This document shows positions 34,692 through 45,969 of a stretch of DNA of 64,000 nucleotides, one piece after another (the stretch's first letter is position 1; each line of letters begins with the position of its first letter). A program made the translations under genes and the position numbers. Source of the stretch: Isoetes taiwanensis. Lineage: Eukaryota > Streptophyta > Lycopodiopsida > Isoetales > Isoetaceae. Below the pieces are notes generated by a model that was not told the origin of the DNA, searched no databases, and was given only the letters and a program-made list of their open reading frames with translations. The stretch lies in the NCBI GenBank assembly GCA_021234155.1, contig JAJEKV010000058.1, positions 4,286,600 to 4,350,599 of the forward strand, read 5' to 3'.

Positions 34692-36264
34692 TGTGACGTT
34701 CCAAGTATTTATACGGTATACGTATAAATATACTGACGCATCACACAGTCAAGATACGCCACCATGGGGTATTTGAACCTAGGGGGATGACCTAAAAGGG
34801 ATTAATTTAGCTATGCTAAATTAATAAAGGGGTAATTAAAGGTTAATTACCTATAATTAAGGAAGCATTATCTAATTAACTCAATTAAGTTAATTAAGTT
34901 AGGATAATTGGTTAATTAGGAAGGTGCTACCTGGCCAAATTCGATTGGCCAATAGGAGAATTCTAACTTGGGGCATCAACATTGAACCCTCACCCCATTT
35001 GGCCCCAAATCGAACCAGGAGGAGCAGCTGCTGAGCGCCCAAGTTCCTTGAAGATGGACATGCCTCATGATAATGGATCCAGCAGAAACTCGGGTTAGTA
35101 GATAGACTAGCTTGATATCTCTAGGGCTAGCGCCTCAGTCAGTCTTCTTTGGTTGTCCTTGTCTAGGATTAACCCTTCTTTGATACTTAGGATTATGTTT
35201 CAATTATGGATTCTGCTTTGTTATGTATGGATGGATGAATCTATGGTAGTATCTTTGTTAGTCCTCCAGAAAGCAGGGATTAAGGGGAGGGTAGAGACCT
35301 CTGTGCCTTATGCTCTTAGTGTGCTCCTAGTAGCCCCTTAGTACCTAGTAATTGCGGCCTGTGCATAAGAGACCACCGAGCCGTGGATGCTATGGAATTG
35401 CTCAGTACCAGAGAAGGGACGCAGTGGTGAAGTGGGGGTGGGGTCTTGCACGAACATAAAAGGCTCCTGAGACTCCTACAGTGGGCTAGGCCTGATAGCC
35501 GGTCACGTAGAGGGCCGGGTATGGGTCTGACACTCCCTGGGTGCAGAGGTGTGACCCGTATGGGGCATCCTGTACTTTGAAGGTAAAGTTAGGGGAGTAG
35601 GTCGGGTACGGATGCGGGGGTCGCTGATGCGGCATGTATTCTCTAGCTCACCCATGGAACCGCTGCTATCCTGGAAAGGGACACTTCCCCGACCTGCCTC
35701 ATCGGACCAGGGAGATGTAACCTGGAGTAGACTCGAAGGGTGGTACCTTGAGTCTGCATCTCCGGAAGGCTATAGTGATGCCATAGCATGATTCGACTCA
35801 TCTGCAAAGTGTGCACAGGAGGGGCGGATGGAGTGGACAACCCTAGCCGATGTTCTATGCCAGCCAACGCCATGCCAAGATTCGGTCTGCTGGTCTCTTG
35901 AGACCTAGCCGTCAGTCGATCCTTACTTGAGTCTGAGCCAGGGTAGAACCATGGGTTTTGCGGTGTTTTCTCTAGTATTAAATGCATCTTTTGTTGTTAT
36001 CATTTGGATGGATGGGCCACCCTTTGTGGTGGTTGTTGTTTATACGTTTATGCTGTATGCTAACCTTGTATGCCCGCTTCCGTTACCTAGGAGCCCATTG
36101 AAGGCGTGGGCCGAATGACACCTCTGTGTCCTTCACTCGAGCATCTTTCCATAGATGGTCCGAGTTAGACGGAGGGCCCTGCTCATGGCGAGTTGGTTGC
36201 CATAGGAGGGGGAAGTCCCCGTATGTATACGCCCGAGTGTCGTATATGTTCAGGGAGCGTCACA
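34692..36264 (+). mobile_element. Solo LTR with ATGAT target duplication
   Basis: Starts TGTGACG (34692) and ends GAGCGTCACA (36264). It is flanked by ATGAT at 34687-34691 and 36265-36269. Internal blocks match the 33318/39951 LTRs, but at greater divergence, so it is another subfamily member. No internal region is left, as expected from LTR-LTR recombination. Orientation is the same as the host element. Confidence 0.92.
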
Positions 36265-39200
36265 ATGATGAGCTAGGAATAACCTAAGGGTTATTATCAT
36301 CACTGCAAAATGTTTTCGCAACCATATCGACGAACATTCACGTTGAGCGATGAAAGGGAATTCCTCGAAATAAGATAGAAACTTCCAAGTTGGATTTTAA
36401 TCCGCTAATCACCTTGGATATTCTTTAAGCGACAATAATAATGTCCAGTTATCGACGTTCCTAAACCTATAACTTTAAATATATATCTTCCTATTGGTCT
36501 CCGTGGACGTTAAAAAAACTATTCTATTCTTTGGTAGATGCCTTGATAACAAAATTTCTTCGGGCCTTGCCATGATTTGATCTATACTACATTCATATGC
36601 TTTATATTAGATCTTATTCAACGTATATATTAAGGGTTAACATTTTGTAGACAATTATAATTGACGTTGTTTCTCTGTAGTGTCTGAATTTTCCGGAGAA
36701 AGGATCTCTCCTAGCCCAACCGACTAGGGATTGCCACGCAACACCCCTCTAGACCATGTGTTTGGATTTTTTGATCCTATCACCCTTCAATATTTCTTCT
36801 CAATGTCACTCCCCCAGATCATGATGCATACTATGTAATACGTATTGAGTGCTTGTGTTAGAACCCCCACAACAATGTCAACACTTTATTCTAATTAATC
36901 TAGGGTACAAACTTTAATATTATTTTGTGCCAAACTTCACCGCCTATATGGCCTTGATTATTTATCTGCGCCACACGCCTGTCAAATTGACAGCGGCCTA
37001 CCCTCTTTTAGGGTTGTTCCACTGTAACGGTCCAATGGCATCTAACCATTGTTGACTAGTCACCTCCTTCTGAGAAATCTGGATATGGTTGGAGCAAAGT
37101 CTTTCCAACCATTGCTTTAGTGCCTAAACGTCATAAAGTTCTGCAAATGAACTTACATATTCCAAGGGATTATGTGAATATCCCAGAGGACTACCACTCA
37201 AAGACCTCTTAAGAGAGGTCTCTCCTATTAAAAAGGGTTCTTGGTAAATTCAACCCACCATGTTGTCCTAGGAAATGAAAGTCTTCTTCCCTACGCCATA
37301 CACCAAACCTTTAAAGAGCTTTTCAGCTCTTGCTGCCTTTCAAGCCGAAAATCTATCCTTGCATGTTAGGAAAGACCCACCTTTAAGTCATGCCAGTCAT
37401 CCAAAGATCGTGGAGATTATAACCTTCCCATCCAGGTCGCTAAATATCATCAATAAGGGTCCTTCATTCCTTTTCTTCTTCAATATATTTTTTTCATCCA
37501 TGGCCGATTTTCATTATCCCGGCCCTTATGCGTGACACCCTCATCTAAGCCATAGTTATGGTCTACGTAGCAAGTGAGCCTTCGTAAGAATCGTAAGTTA
37601 CCTGGAGTCATTAGGGTGCCTGCCTTGCATCTTATGACCCTTTCTAAATTACCTGCGTTTGATATAACCCGAGCTTGTATCGATGTTCGAGCTCTATATG
37701 TTCCTACACCTCCATGTAATCCATAGCATTCACCTTTGCCAAATCCGGGTATGGATGTGGGAGATGTAGTCTTAGGTGTCTATGCAAGACACGTGCAAGT
37801 TTCTAGCAGGTAACTGCTATTCGCTACCTAATATCCTGGAATTGTACTATTGTATTGTTCAACTCCATCATCTTAAGCTTTACACCTACTGCTCTCTTTT
37901 TGTTTGGGTCCCATAGGCCAATTGGTCTCCGTTAACAATAAAAAATCTATTCTATTCTATTCTATTCTATTCTATTGCCCGTTGATATTTATTTCAAAGT
38001 GCCAACTACAACATCCTACCTTAGCATGCAACATATTGACTGTTGTTTCCACATTCTAGACATACTCCCGACATAAGTACATAGTCAACATATATCCTTA
38101 TCCCACAATACTAGAGCTCTGCTCTAACTTAGCTAAAGTATAACTGTGGTAGTTCTTTGAAACAAAACCCATTGCCTATATACCTTTATGGTGTGGCTGA
38201 CCCAGAGACTTGCCAAATGGACAATAGCCAACCTATGTTGGAATGGTACATGCTGCCTACATTTTGATAGGATCCCTAGCTATTTCAACCATTCCCTTAG
38301 TGCCTTATGGTACTTCAATCCCGTACATAAACTATGATTTCCCCCATGGAACTATGCCATAACTCCGAAGGTTACTACCCCAGATGAAGACCTTTTATAA
38401 AGGCTTCTTCCGCTAAATAATAAAGTGTTTAAAGCAGCGAGGCAGTGAAGAGTACTTTGTACTAATAATGCATTTATGACATGCATTACTAACTCTAAAG
38501 GTTATGGTATTTGGGATCTGAAATTGATATGTGAAAAAGGAAGTACAGGTTAGTTTAGAACTTATGATCTTTATAGCCAAAGGCCAGTGTGATCTTGCTA
38601 GTTTGTGTGTTGCTCTTACTACCTACATGCGTTTCAGGTACATGCATTCCAGAGATAAGGAAACATTGTCGAAATCGTATGCAGTCTACTCCACAACCTA
38701 GTCCTATATAACCATGCTTTGTCACAATTAACCTATTTTCTAAGTTATCATGTCAACTATAACTTTTGATCGATGCGAGATAGTCAAAAGAAGAAAAGTC
38801 TTTCAAAATATGGTGGAAAGAAAATATTGATATTATAAAGTGTAGAGTCAATGCAGTGTTAAATATAATAGAATGAGAAGTATAATTATGTATGTCTTAT
38901 ATACCAGCCATTGAATGAATACCGAGAGTTAGGAATAATGAATGATGAAGAACGTCTGTGTGTAATTAATCTTCACATGTAAAAATGTGAGACATGGGTG
39001 CAATATATATAATTGCATTAAACGATGGTATAAATGTAATGGGCATATCATACAAAAATTAAATTAGGCCAGACTGTAATAAAACAAACTGTAAATGAAG
39101 GGAGAGTATAATAGACATATAGACAGAAGTTAATATGATTAGAATGAGTTGTAGTAATCAATGAGAGAATTATAAGTGTGTATTATATTAAAAGAAAAAA

Positions 39201-39940
39201 TAGAGCTTGTTTATGTCTATGTCTATGTACAATATATAATCAGCTACATGTGCGTGAATAAACAATGATTTTTAAATGTGCCAACAACGATGCCATCAAG
39301 TCAGTTTCGAGAAAAGCGGCACGAGCTACAACCACCAGTCGATATCTCCCAAGTCTTAGATCCGCTGGGATCATGCAGGCCAGCCTTCATGCAGGGGGAT
39401 CGGGTTACATGTATCCTAGGGATGGGGATGTGCATAGAGGCATGAGAGGACGCCTCCAGCTTCTTCTAAGGGCCATTACGGGCCCATGTTCTTATTGTCG
39501 TATACACTACGGTCCACCGAGGGCCAATGTTGTGCCTACTTAGGTATTATATCTTCAGTGTCGCTTTTGCCAGATTATGGTCCTAAATCATGATCTCGTA
39601 TGATCTACATAGATATCTTTTATATCATTGACCTAAGTCCGTTCAATCTTCCTTTAACTTTCCTTGTATTTAGCCATCTAACGCCATTGCTGAGGAAAGC
39701 ATAACTCGTTATGTTCCTTTCTACAATAACGTTGCTCAAACTAATTACCGTTCAACTCTCGCACAGTTATGAATTGCACATTACGCATCATTTCAAACTT
39801 GATCGCTTTGAACATGACACCTTTTGTGTGGCTTATAATTTCGCGTTACCTCTTAAAGGTGGGGAGACTTGCCTCCAGCATGTCATGTGTTAACCCAAAG
39901 CAAGAACAGTCATGATGCTGAGAACAACATCATTTTCAAG
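36265..39940 (+). other. Interior of the LTR retrotransposon, non-coding
   Basis: No gag, protease, RT or integrase motifs could be read. LINE 3' end remnants lie at 36488-36530 (GGTCTCCGTGGACGTTAAA then CTATTCTATTC) and 37905-37980 (CCAATTGGTCTCCGTTAACA, A-run, six ATTCT units). Around 36950-37220 and 38170-38420 share scattered words in the same order, hinting at an old duplication. 38740-39250 is AT-rich. 39265-39543 is an open frame without clear family. Confidence 0.5.
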
Positions 39941-39950
39941 TTGGGGAGAA

Positions 39951-41218
39951 TGTGACATTCCATGTATTTATACGTCTTTTTAAGTATAAATACATGATAC
40001 GTCACTATGTCTATTCTATTCTATTCTATTCTATTCTATGTTAATCATTAATTATTAAGGTGGAAACCTAACCCAAAACCCTAATTCGAATTTAGGGCTT
40101 AACCTAATATTAAAAAGGCTAAAATATCAAATTAATTTATGATAACCAACCTAGAATTGCCACTTGGCCCAAATCGATTGGGCAATGTTCTCTTTCTGTC
40201 CCTCCTCTCTTGTATGGGTAAAAGGGGGGTAGAGACCGAAAGGCCATCTAGAAGTAGAAATGTTCCTAGTTAAAACGCTTAAACCCCAGTAAATGCGGCC
40301 TGTGCACAAGAGCCCAGCTGGCTATAGATGCTATGATGTGATTCAGCACCAAATAACAAGTATGACGGTGAATAGGGGGTGGGATCTAGCCTAACGTGGC
40401 TACAGGACTCCTATAGTGTGCTAGGCTTATAGCTGATCACTGAGAGGGTTGGGTATGGGTCTGACACTCCCTGGGTCGTAGGAGATGTGCCTATATGGAC
40501 GTCCTGGACTCGAACGGGCAGGTGAGCCGGCCTTTAAATTTAGAGGAGTAAGTCAGGTACGGATGCGGGGGTCACTGATGTGGCACGTGTTCTCTAGCAC
40601 ACCCAGGGATCTGTCATGCTCGGGGAGGGGACGCCTCTCTGACCTGCCCCATCGGACCGGGAAGATGTAACCCGGAGTAGTTCCATAGGGTGATTCCATG
40701 GGATTGCATCTCCAGAGGGCTACAATCACGTCATAGAATGTTACCGCCTATCTGCAAAGTGTGCACAGGAGGGGCGGATGGAGTGGACTACTCTAGCCAT
40801 TGTTCTATGCCAGCCAACGCCATGTTATACTTCTGTCTGCTGTTATCCGGAGGCCTTGGCTATCATTCGACCCCCATGAGTCTGAGCGGGGGTAGAGCCC
40901 TTATTTATGGTGCATTTCCTTTGTTATGTTGGTATTCTGTTGTTAGTTGTATTGATGATGATGGGCCACCCTTCGTGGTGGCATATTATTTATTAGTATT
41001 GTTGCCAGGTGCTAACATATATGTACGCTTCCGCTATATAGGATTCCCATAGAAGGCGTGGGACGAATGACACCTCCGTGTCCTTCACCGGGACACTTGG
41101 CCATCACAAGTGGTCCGAGTCAGACGGAGGGCCTTTCCGTGGTGATGGATTCGCCATGGGAGGGGAATTTCCCATATTTATACGATGGAAGCATCGTATG
41201 GATTCGGGGAGCGTCACA
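39951..41218 (+). repeat. 3' LTR, 1268 bp
   Basis: TGTGACA...CGTCACA ends; polypurine tract just upstream; GGATC just downstream. Positions 40010-40039 hold an ATTCT pentamer array where the 5' LTR has an AT-rich hairpin, and about 250 bp are missing after about 40186. Confidence 0.9.
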
Positions 41219-41223
41219 GGATC
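41219..41223. repeat. Target site duplication GGATC (right)
   Basis: Identical to 33313-33317. Confidence 0.85.
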
Positions 41224-41239
41224 TTTTTTCTGGTCACCC

Positions 41240-42625
41240 ATAAGCTACCTTTGAATGCAATGTCACAGATGGATGAAGAAAAGGAGAAAGTTGAATATGA
41301 TAAGTGCATGAAAAAAAATTTATGCTTCTACTATAAATAAAAGGAGCGTAGGGCACGTTTTTATCCTAAGAAGAATAACTCAAATGCCAAGGCTCAAGGA
41401 TCTCAAAATATAGGGGCAATGAGAGCTCATCAAGCAAATCTAGAGGAAGATATGCAAGTTTGCCTTTTAGTATTTTGATTGATACGGGATCCACTCACAA
41501 TTTTATTTCACCAAGGCTTGTCAAGTTGCTGGATTGAAGGCTAATCAATAAACCTTAAGAATGGTGAAAATGGCTGATGGTAAGCAAAAAGCTACTAGTG
41601 AGTATGTGGATGCATTAAAATTGAAAGTGCAGGAAATGGCTACAATTGCAAATTTCCATGTGCTTCGACTAGGCTCATGTGATATGATTATAGGCATGGA
41701 ATGGCTTAGTGAGGTGCATGCTATAGTAGATTGTCATGAAAGATTTGTGACAGTAAAATCTAAGGAACATCAAGAGCTATATACATTGGAAGGATTGAAT
41801 AAGCAGTATTTTACTCCTAAACCCATTAGTCGCAAGCAAATCAAGAGGTCAATTAGGAAGCATGAAATGTTGGGGTTGCTTGTACTCAAAGGGTCAGGAG
41901 AAATTAATCAAGTATACATGAATGATGTGCAAGACATCCTCGAGGAGTTCAAGGAAGTGTTTCCGGAAGAGTTGACGAAGTTACCTCCTCGAAGATATGT
42001 TGATCGTGCAATTGAATTGGTTCCATGAGCTTCTCCTCCATCAAAAGCTCCATATAGATTTGCTTTGTCAGACTTAGTCGAATTAAAAAAACAATTAAAA
42101 GAACTTTTAGATCAAGGATATATACAGCCTAGTATTTCACCTTTTGGTGCTCCAATATTATTTGTTAAGAAAAAAGATGGTTCTATGCGTATATGTGTTG
42201 ATTATAGGCAATTAAATAATATGACAATTAAGAATAAATATCCATTGCCTAGAATAGATGACTTGTTTGATCAACTTCAAGGAGCTTCATTATTTTCAAA
42301 GATACACCAGATAGGAATAAAAAAGAGTGGCATACCCAAAACAACTTTTTCTACAAGATATGGGCATTTTGAATTTGTGGTTATGCCTTTTGGTTTAACA
42401 AATGCACCAGCAACTTTTCAGTGTCTAATGAACGATCTTTTCTGTGAATATCTTGATAAGTTTATCCTCGTGTTCTTTGATGATGTACTTATTTATTCAA
42501 GAATTTGGAAGAGCATAGAGAACATCTGAGAATTGTTTTGGGTATTTTGAAAAGAAAAGAATTGTATGCTAAGAAAGTCAAGTGTTCATTTTGTAGCACC
42601 GGAATGTATTATTTGAAGCCCAATC
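41240..42625 (+). mobile_element. Ty3/gypsy gag-protease-RT relic (different element)
   Basis: A gag end (M-D-E-E-K-E-K ... L-C-F-Y) is followed by I-L-I-D-T-G-S-T-H-N-F-I-S, the retroviral-type aspartic protease active site, at about 41469-41510. From 41561 one frame, broken only by TGA at 42026-42028, covers the protease tail (M-I-I-G-M-E-W-L), the linker (F-K-E-V-F-P-E-E-L) and RT. RT shows G-Y-I-Q-P-S-x-S-P-F-G-A-P, [23 protein letters not shown] and the F-F-D-D-V-L-I-Y-S catalytic box (42475-42500). The expected segment between F-S-K-I and H-Q-I (D-L-R-S-G-Y) is missing. After about 42530 the frame is lost. No LTR assigned. Confidence 0.9.
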
Positions 42626-44004
42626 CGATGGTAAGAATAGAGAGAGATTAAGCTGGTCGACACCAGATTCTAAAAGCCCACGTTCCTTTTGGTTTTTACC
42701 TTTGTTTTATTTGATTCATTAATTTGTTGTTTTAATCAATTTAGTGGGTTGCTTGTTGGGTTATTAAAATATGAATCTAGATAATCATAGATGGAATTGG
42801 GTTGCCCCTGGCTTAAGGAAGAGTTAGTTAGGAGAGCAAATTTGAGCATGGCGCTTGGGCAGAATAATAACAAGTTGTAAGAATTCTATGATTGGTTGTA
42901 TTTAGCTAAGATAATAGGTAATTGAAAAGTAATAAATCAAAGGTGCATGGGATATATATAGGGCAGGTTGCTTGTAGCCTTGGAGATGGGGCCTTTGCTG
43001 GAAAGTAGCCCAGTACAGATACAGAACATTCACGACAGACCGTTCGACATCAATGAAATAATTAAGTTCATATGTGGATCTAGTAAGGGTGGTAAACTCA
43101 ATTGGAGGCTAAGTAATTGGGTTTATCATGTGATATTAAAAACCATAGCTAGGTGAATTATTATAACCCTTGGATATTAAGATGGAACCTAGAGTGCTAA
43201 TATAGCTAGTGGCTTACATTGATAGGAGTATATTGCATATGGGGAAAACGATAACAAGAGATGTTGCGAATGTATTTCCCATGGAGCATTGTCCTATGCA
43301 AGCTGCTTCGACATGGCAAGGTTGTAAGGCCAACCTCGCCAAGAGCAAGGTCTAGGCACATGTTTAGTAATTGTCTAATGAACACACATGTAATGGTCTT
43401 TGCATGTTGTTTTGGTAACTTGATGTCTATTGGATCCTCCGGGGTCGGACTTCCAGGTTCGGTGGCCTGGGTAGTTCCGGCATTCTCATGTCATCGGTGT
43501 TCTTTGTATCTATGCTCTGTGACACCGAGCGTGGCCTCCTCACGGGCGTAGCTTCCCAGTGAGGTTGTACGTCAACTCCTGTGACTCCATGGTAAGAGGT
43601 CCTCCAGTGCCAGACGTGGGCTGGGAAGGGTATGCGTATACGAGGTTCACCCCACCAACTCCGCCAACGGGGCTCGGAATGTGAGCTGGCTGGGCATTAT
43701 TCTGCTAACAGGGCCTGCTTGTAGGCTGGCTGAGCTTCTCATTGTCCCGAAGCTTTGTTTATGTGTTTTGGTACTTTCACTTTGTGTTCTTTGCTCCTGA
43801 CTCTTATAATGTTCTTTTGTTGTCATTGTCTAGCACTGCACCATAGTATCTTGTGTTTTGGGATCGTTCATGTCATGTTATCCAAGATGCTAGAGTGTTT
43901 GGTGGGAGACATGCCTGATTGATCTAGGGAAGACTCCCGTACAGGCTACATGGCCTGTTTTTAAGACCGCTTTTGGGGGTCATTTTACAGGCGCTAGAAA
44001 AAGC
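42626..44004. other. Unassigned, probably transposon-derived
   Basis: A TATATATAGGG stretch at about 42951 resembles a TATA region but has no gene after it. 43540-43760 is GC-richer with GCTGGCTG(G/A)GC words repeated at 43692 and 43723. No protein recognised. Confidence 0.35.
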
Positions 44005-44559
44005 ATGGATAGAGGCAAGAAGGTTATAGAGATGCAGCCCAATACAGAATCAACACCAAGGAAGCGGCCGAGATCGGGAAACCCGAGAAACCTCACGGTC
44101 CCCTGGAACCCGGAGCTGGAAGACATATGACCATGGTGTATATGTAAGGAGGATTGTCTTTGTCTGGAGAAGGGGCTTTCATCTTGCCTAAATTGTGGCC
44201 GAGTTTACTGCTTGTTTTGTGATAGCATCCATCATGCATAAACAATAAAAGATGCAGGATATAATCTTCGGCTGTTGGAGATTATGGGGATTTTGGCGAA
44301 CAAAAATGATTCAGTCAGGAGGCGTGATAAGGAACGGGTGATGACCTGCTTTAGCTGGCTACAAATGAATGCTGCAATACAGAAATCTGAAAACTACCAG
44401 CACGATTTGTTGGTTGGAGACTTTGGGAAAACCTGTATGATTTGTTGCAAGAAAAACCCAACTGAATATATATGTAGAGCTCTACTGGCAAGAAATGTGG
44501 AGAAGAAAAAGAAATCGGGGAGACCTCGGCAGGCAAGAAGGCGGGCAAGTAAAGATTGA
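44005..44559 (+). pseudogene. Cys-rich ORF of unknown family, two in-frame stops
   Basis: One frame of 185 codons from ATG 44005 to TGA 44559 is broken by TGA near 44129 and TAA near 44240. It has a basic N-terminus (R-K-R-P-R-S-G), then a cluster C-x-C-x3-C-x-C...C-x2-C-x4-C-x2-C-D-x3-H-H. A Lys/Arg-rich middle follows, then a second C-x2-C-C and a C-terminal R-P-R-Q-A-R-R-R. The Cys/His spacing suggests zinc binding and the basic tail nucleic-acid binding; both are inferences. It lies upstream, in the same orientation, of the LINE at 45970, so it may belong to a retroelement. Confidence 0.4.
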
Positions 44560-45969
44560 GAAGTGGATAAGCAAAGGGTAAGCCGGAATGGGAGAGGTCG
44601 GGGGCGACTCTGCCTTTTGTTTTTGTTCTGTGTTTTCTGTTTTGGTTTTCTTCATGCCTTTGATTCTGCTTAGCTGTGCTCTCTTTCTCTTTTAAAAGTT
44701 ACAAATCCTGGTGTCATACCTGATTCTCTGATTCCGCTCCCCCGAGCGCGGAGACTCGGAAATGTATATTACTTGATCATGAATTACTTGAATTACCTGA
44801 GTTTTTGATAACCCGGGAATTAGAGGAAATTTTGTAGAATATTGCAGGGAATAAATAGATAGATAAAAAAAAATTTTCTCTTTTAACATCAAAGTATCTA
44901 ATGGAAGCGATGAGCCGCCAGCCTCAATGATGCTACCCATAGACGAATATCACAAATCCAGTCGCGGATAATAGGGAGGGCATGACAGGAAGATTGTAGG
45001 TGGCAAATGCAAGGGGGGAGATAAATCATCGGAATAGGGAGGCCCATAGACGTCAGAACGAACTAGGGTGACAACAAGAAGCTCAATCAAACGTAAAAAG
45101 CAACATTCGAATAAATACGGATAGGGAAAGATAATAACAGGAATAAAATGACCAAATGACGAGGGCCCTTACTTGACAGACACCTGGAGGAACAAAAAGT
45201 CTAAAATGCTTTGACAAAGAACGCAGAAAGATACGCCCGAACGAGAATGAGCAAATAATATATACTTAAATGAGTAAAAGGCAGACGAAATAAGATACGG
45301 GACAGAGAGGCCCAGCCTCCGTCATACACCAGGATAGCGAGGGCTAGACCCACCAACTGGTAATCCGGACCACCATAAACTCAAACCCCGACTGACAGAA
45401 TGACTATGGGAGACATAGATCATAAGTCAGTAGAAATGATATACCACATCCGGGATATCGTCAAAAAAGGGACTGGGCTATGTTACGGACTAAGGAGTAC
45501 AACTCTCGCCGTAGATTAGGATAGCGAGGGCTCGACCCTCCAACAACTAGTACCTGGATCACCAAAATGACAAGAATAAACGAATAAAAAATAAATAAAT
45601 AAACAAATAAATAATATATCTTGGTAGTTAACTACCGGAAAATCTAGATTGGTGAAGAGAGGACTACCCCCGACCAATCAGCAGGAACGGTAAGGTAAAA
45701 CCTATCGTCCTTATTCTCAAAACAGGTTGAAATTACTAAATACCAGATTGCATTATAGCGGACGAGATGCGAAACAGCAAATCGAATCATACAGATAGGT
45801 GGGCAGAATAATTGTGACTAATTCAAATTCCGCAGCAGGGGTTTTTCAAATAAGGTACCGTTTGGGAGGCAGAATATATTGTATGAAGGAAATGCAGTGA
45901 TATCAAGAGGAAAGCTCTATCACAGCCAGCCAGAGGAAAATCGCCACTGAAAACTGCACCAAAGGATCG
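44560..45969. other. Unassigned, possible LINE 5' region
   Basis: No coding sequence recognised. GGATAGCGAGGGCT(A/C)GACCC with similar flanks is repeated at about 45312-45372 and 45499-45560. An AAAT-type microsatellite is at about 45580-45614. Confidence 0.4.

Larger units (their letters stand above)
33318..41218 (+). mobile_element. LTR retrotransposon (Ty3/gypsy-type ends, no readable pol), nested
   Basis: A 5' LTR starting TGTGATG (33318) and a 3' LTR from TGTGACA (39951) to GCGTCACA (41218) are flanked by GGATC on both sides. TTGGGGAGAA (39941-39950) directly precedes the 3' LTR as polypurine tract, giving plus orientation. The 5' LTR breaks off at about 34203, so about 630 bp and the primer-binding site are missing. 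The interior holds a solo LTR (34692-36264), two SINE-like pieces, LINE 3' ends (36488, 37905) and no recognisable gag-pol. It is therefore a decayed or large non-autonomous element. Length without the solo LTR is about 6.3 kb. Confidence 0.88.

Noticed and set aside
33318-41218. DNA transposon with TGTGACG/CGTCACA inverted ends
   Set aside because: The ends belong to repeated 1.3-1.6 kb LTRs with a polypurine tract before the right copy and 5-bp duplications, which is LTR retrotransposon structure.
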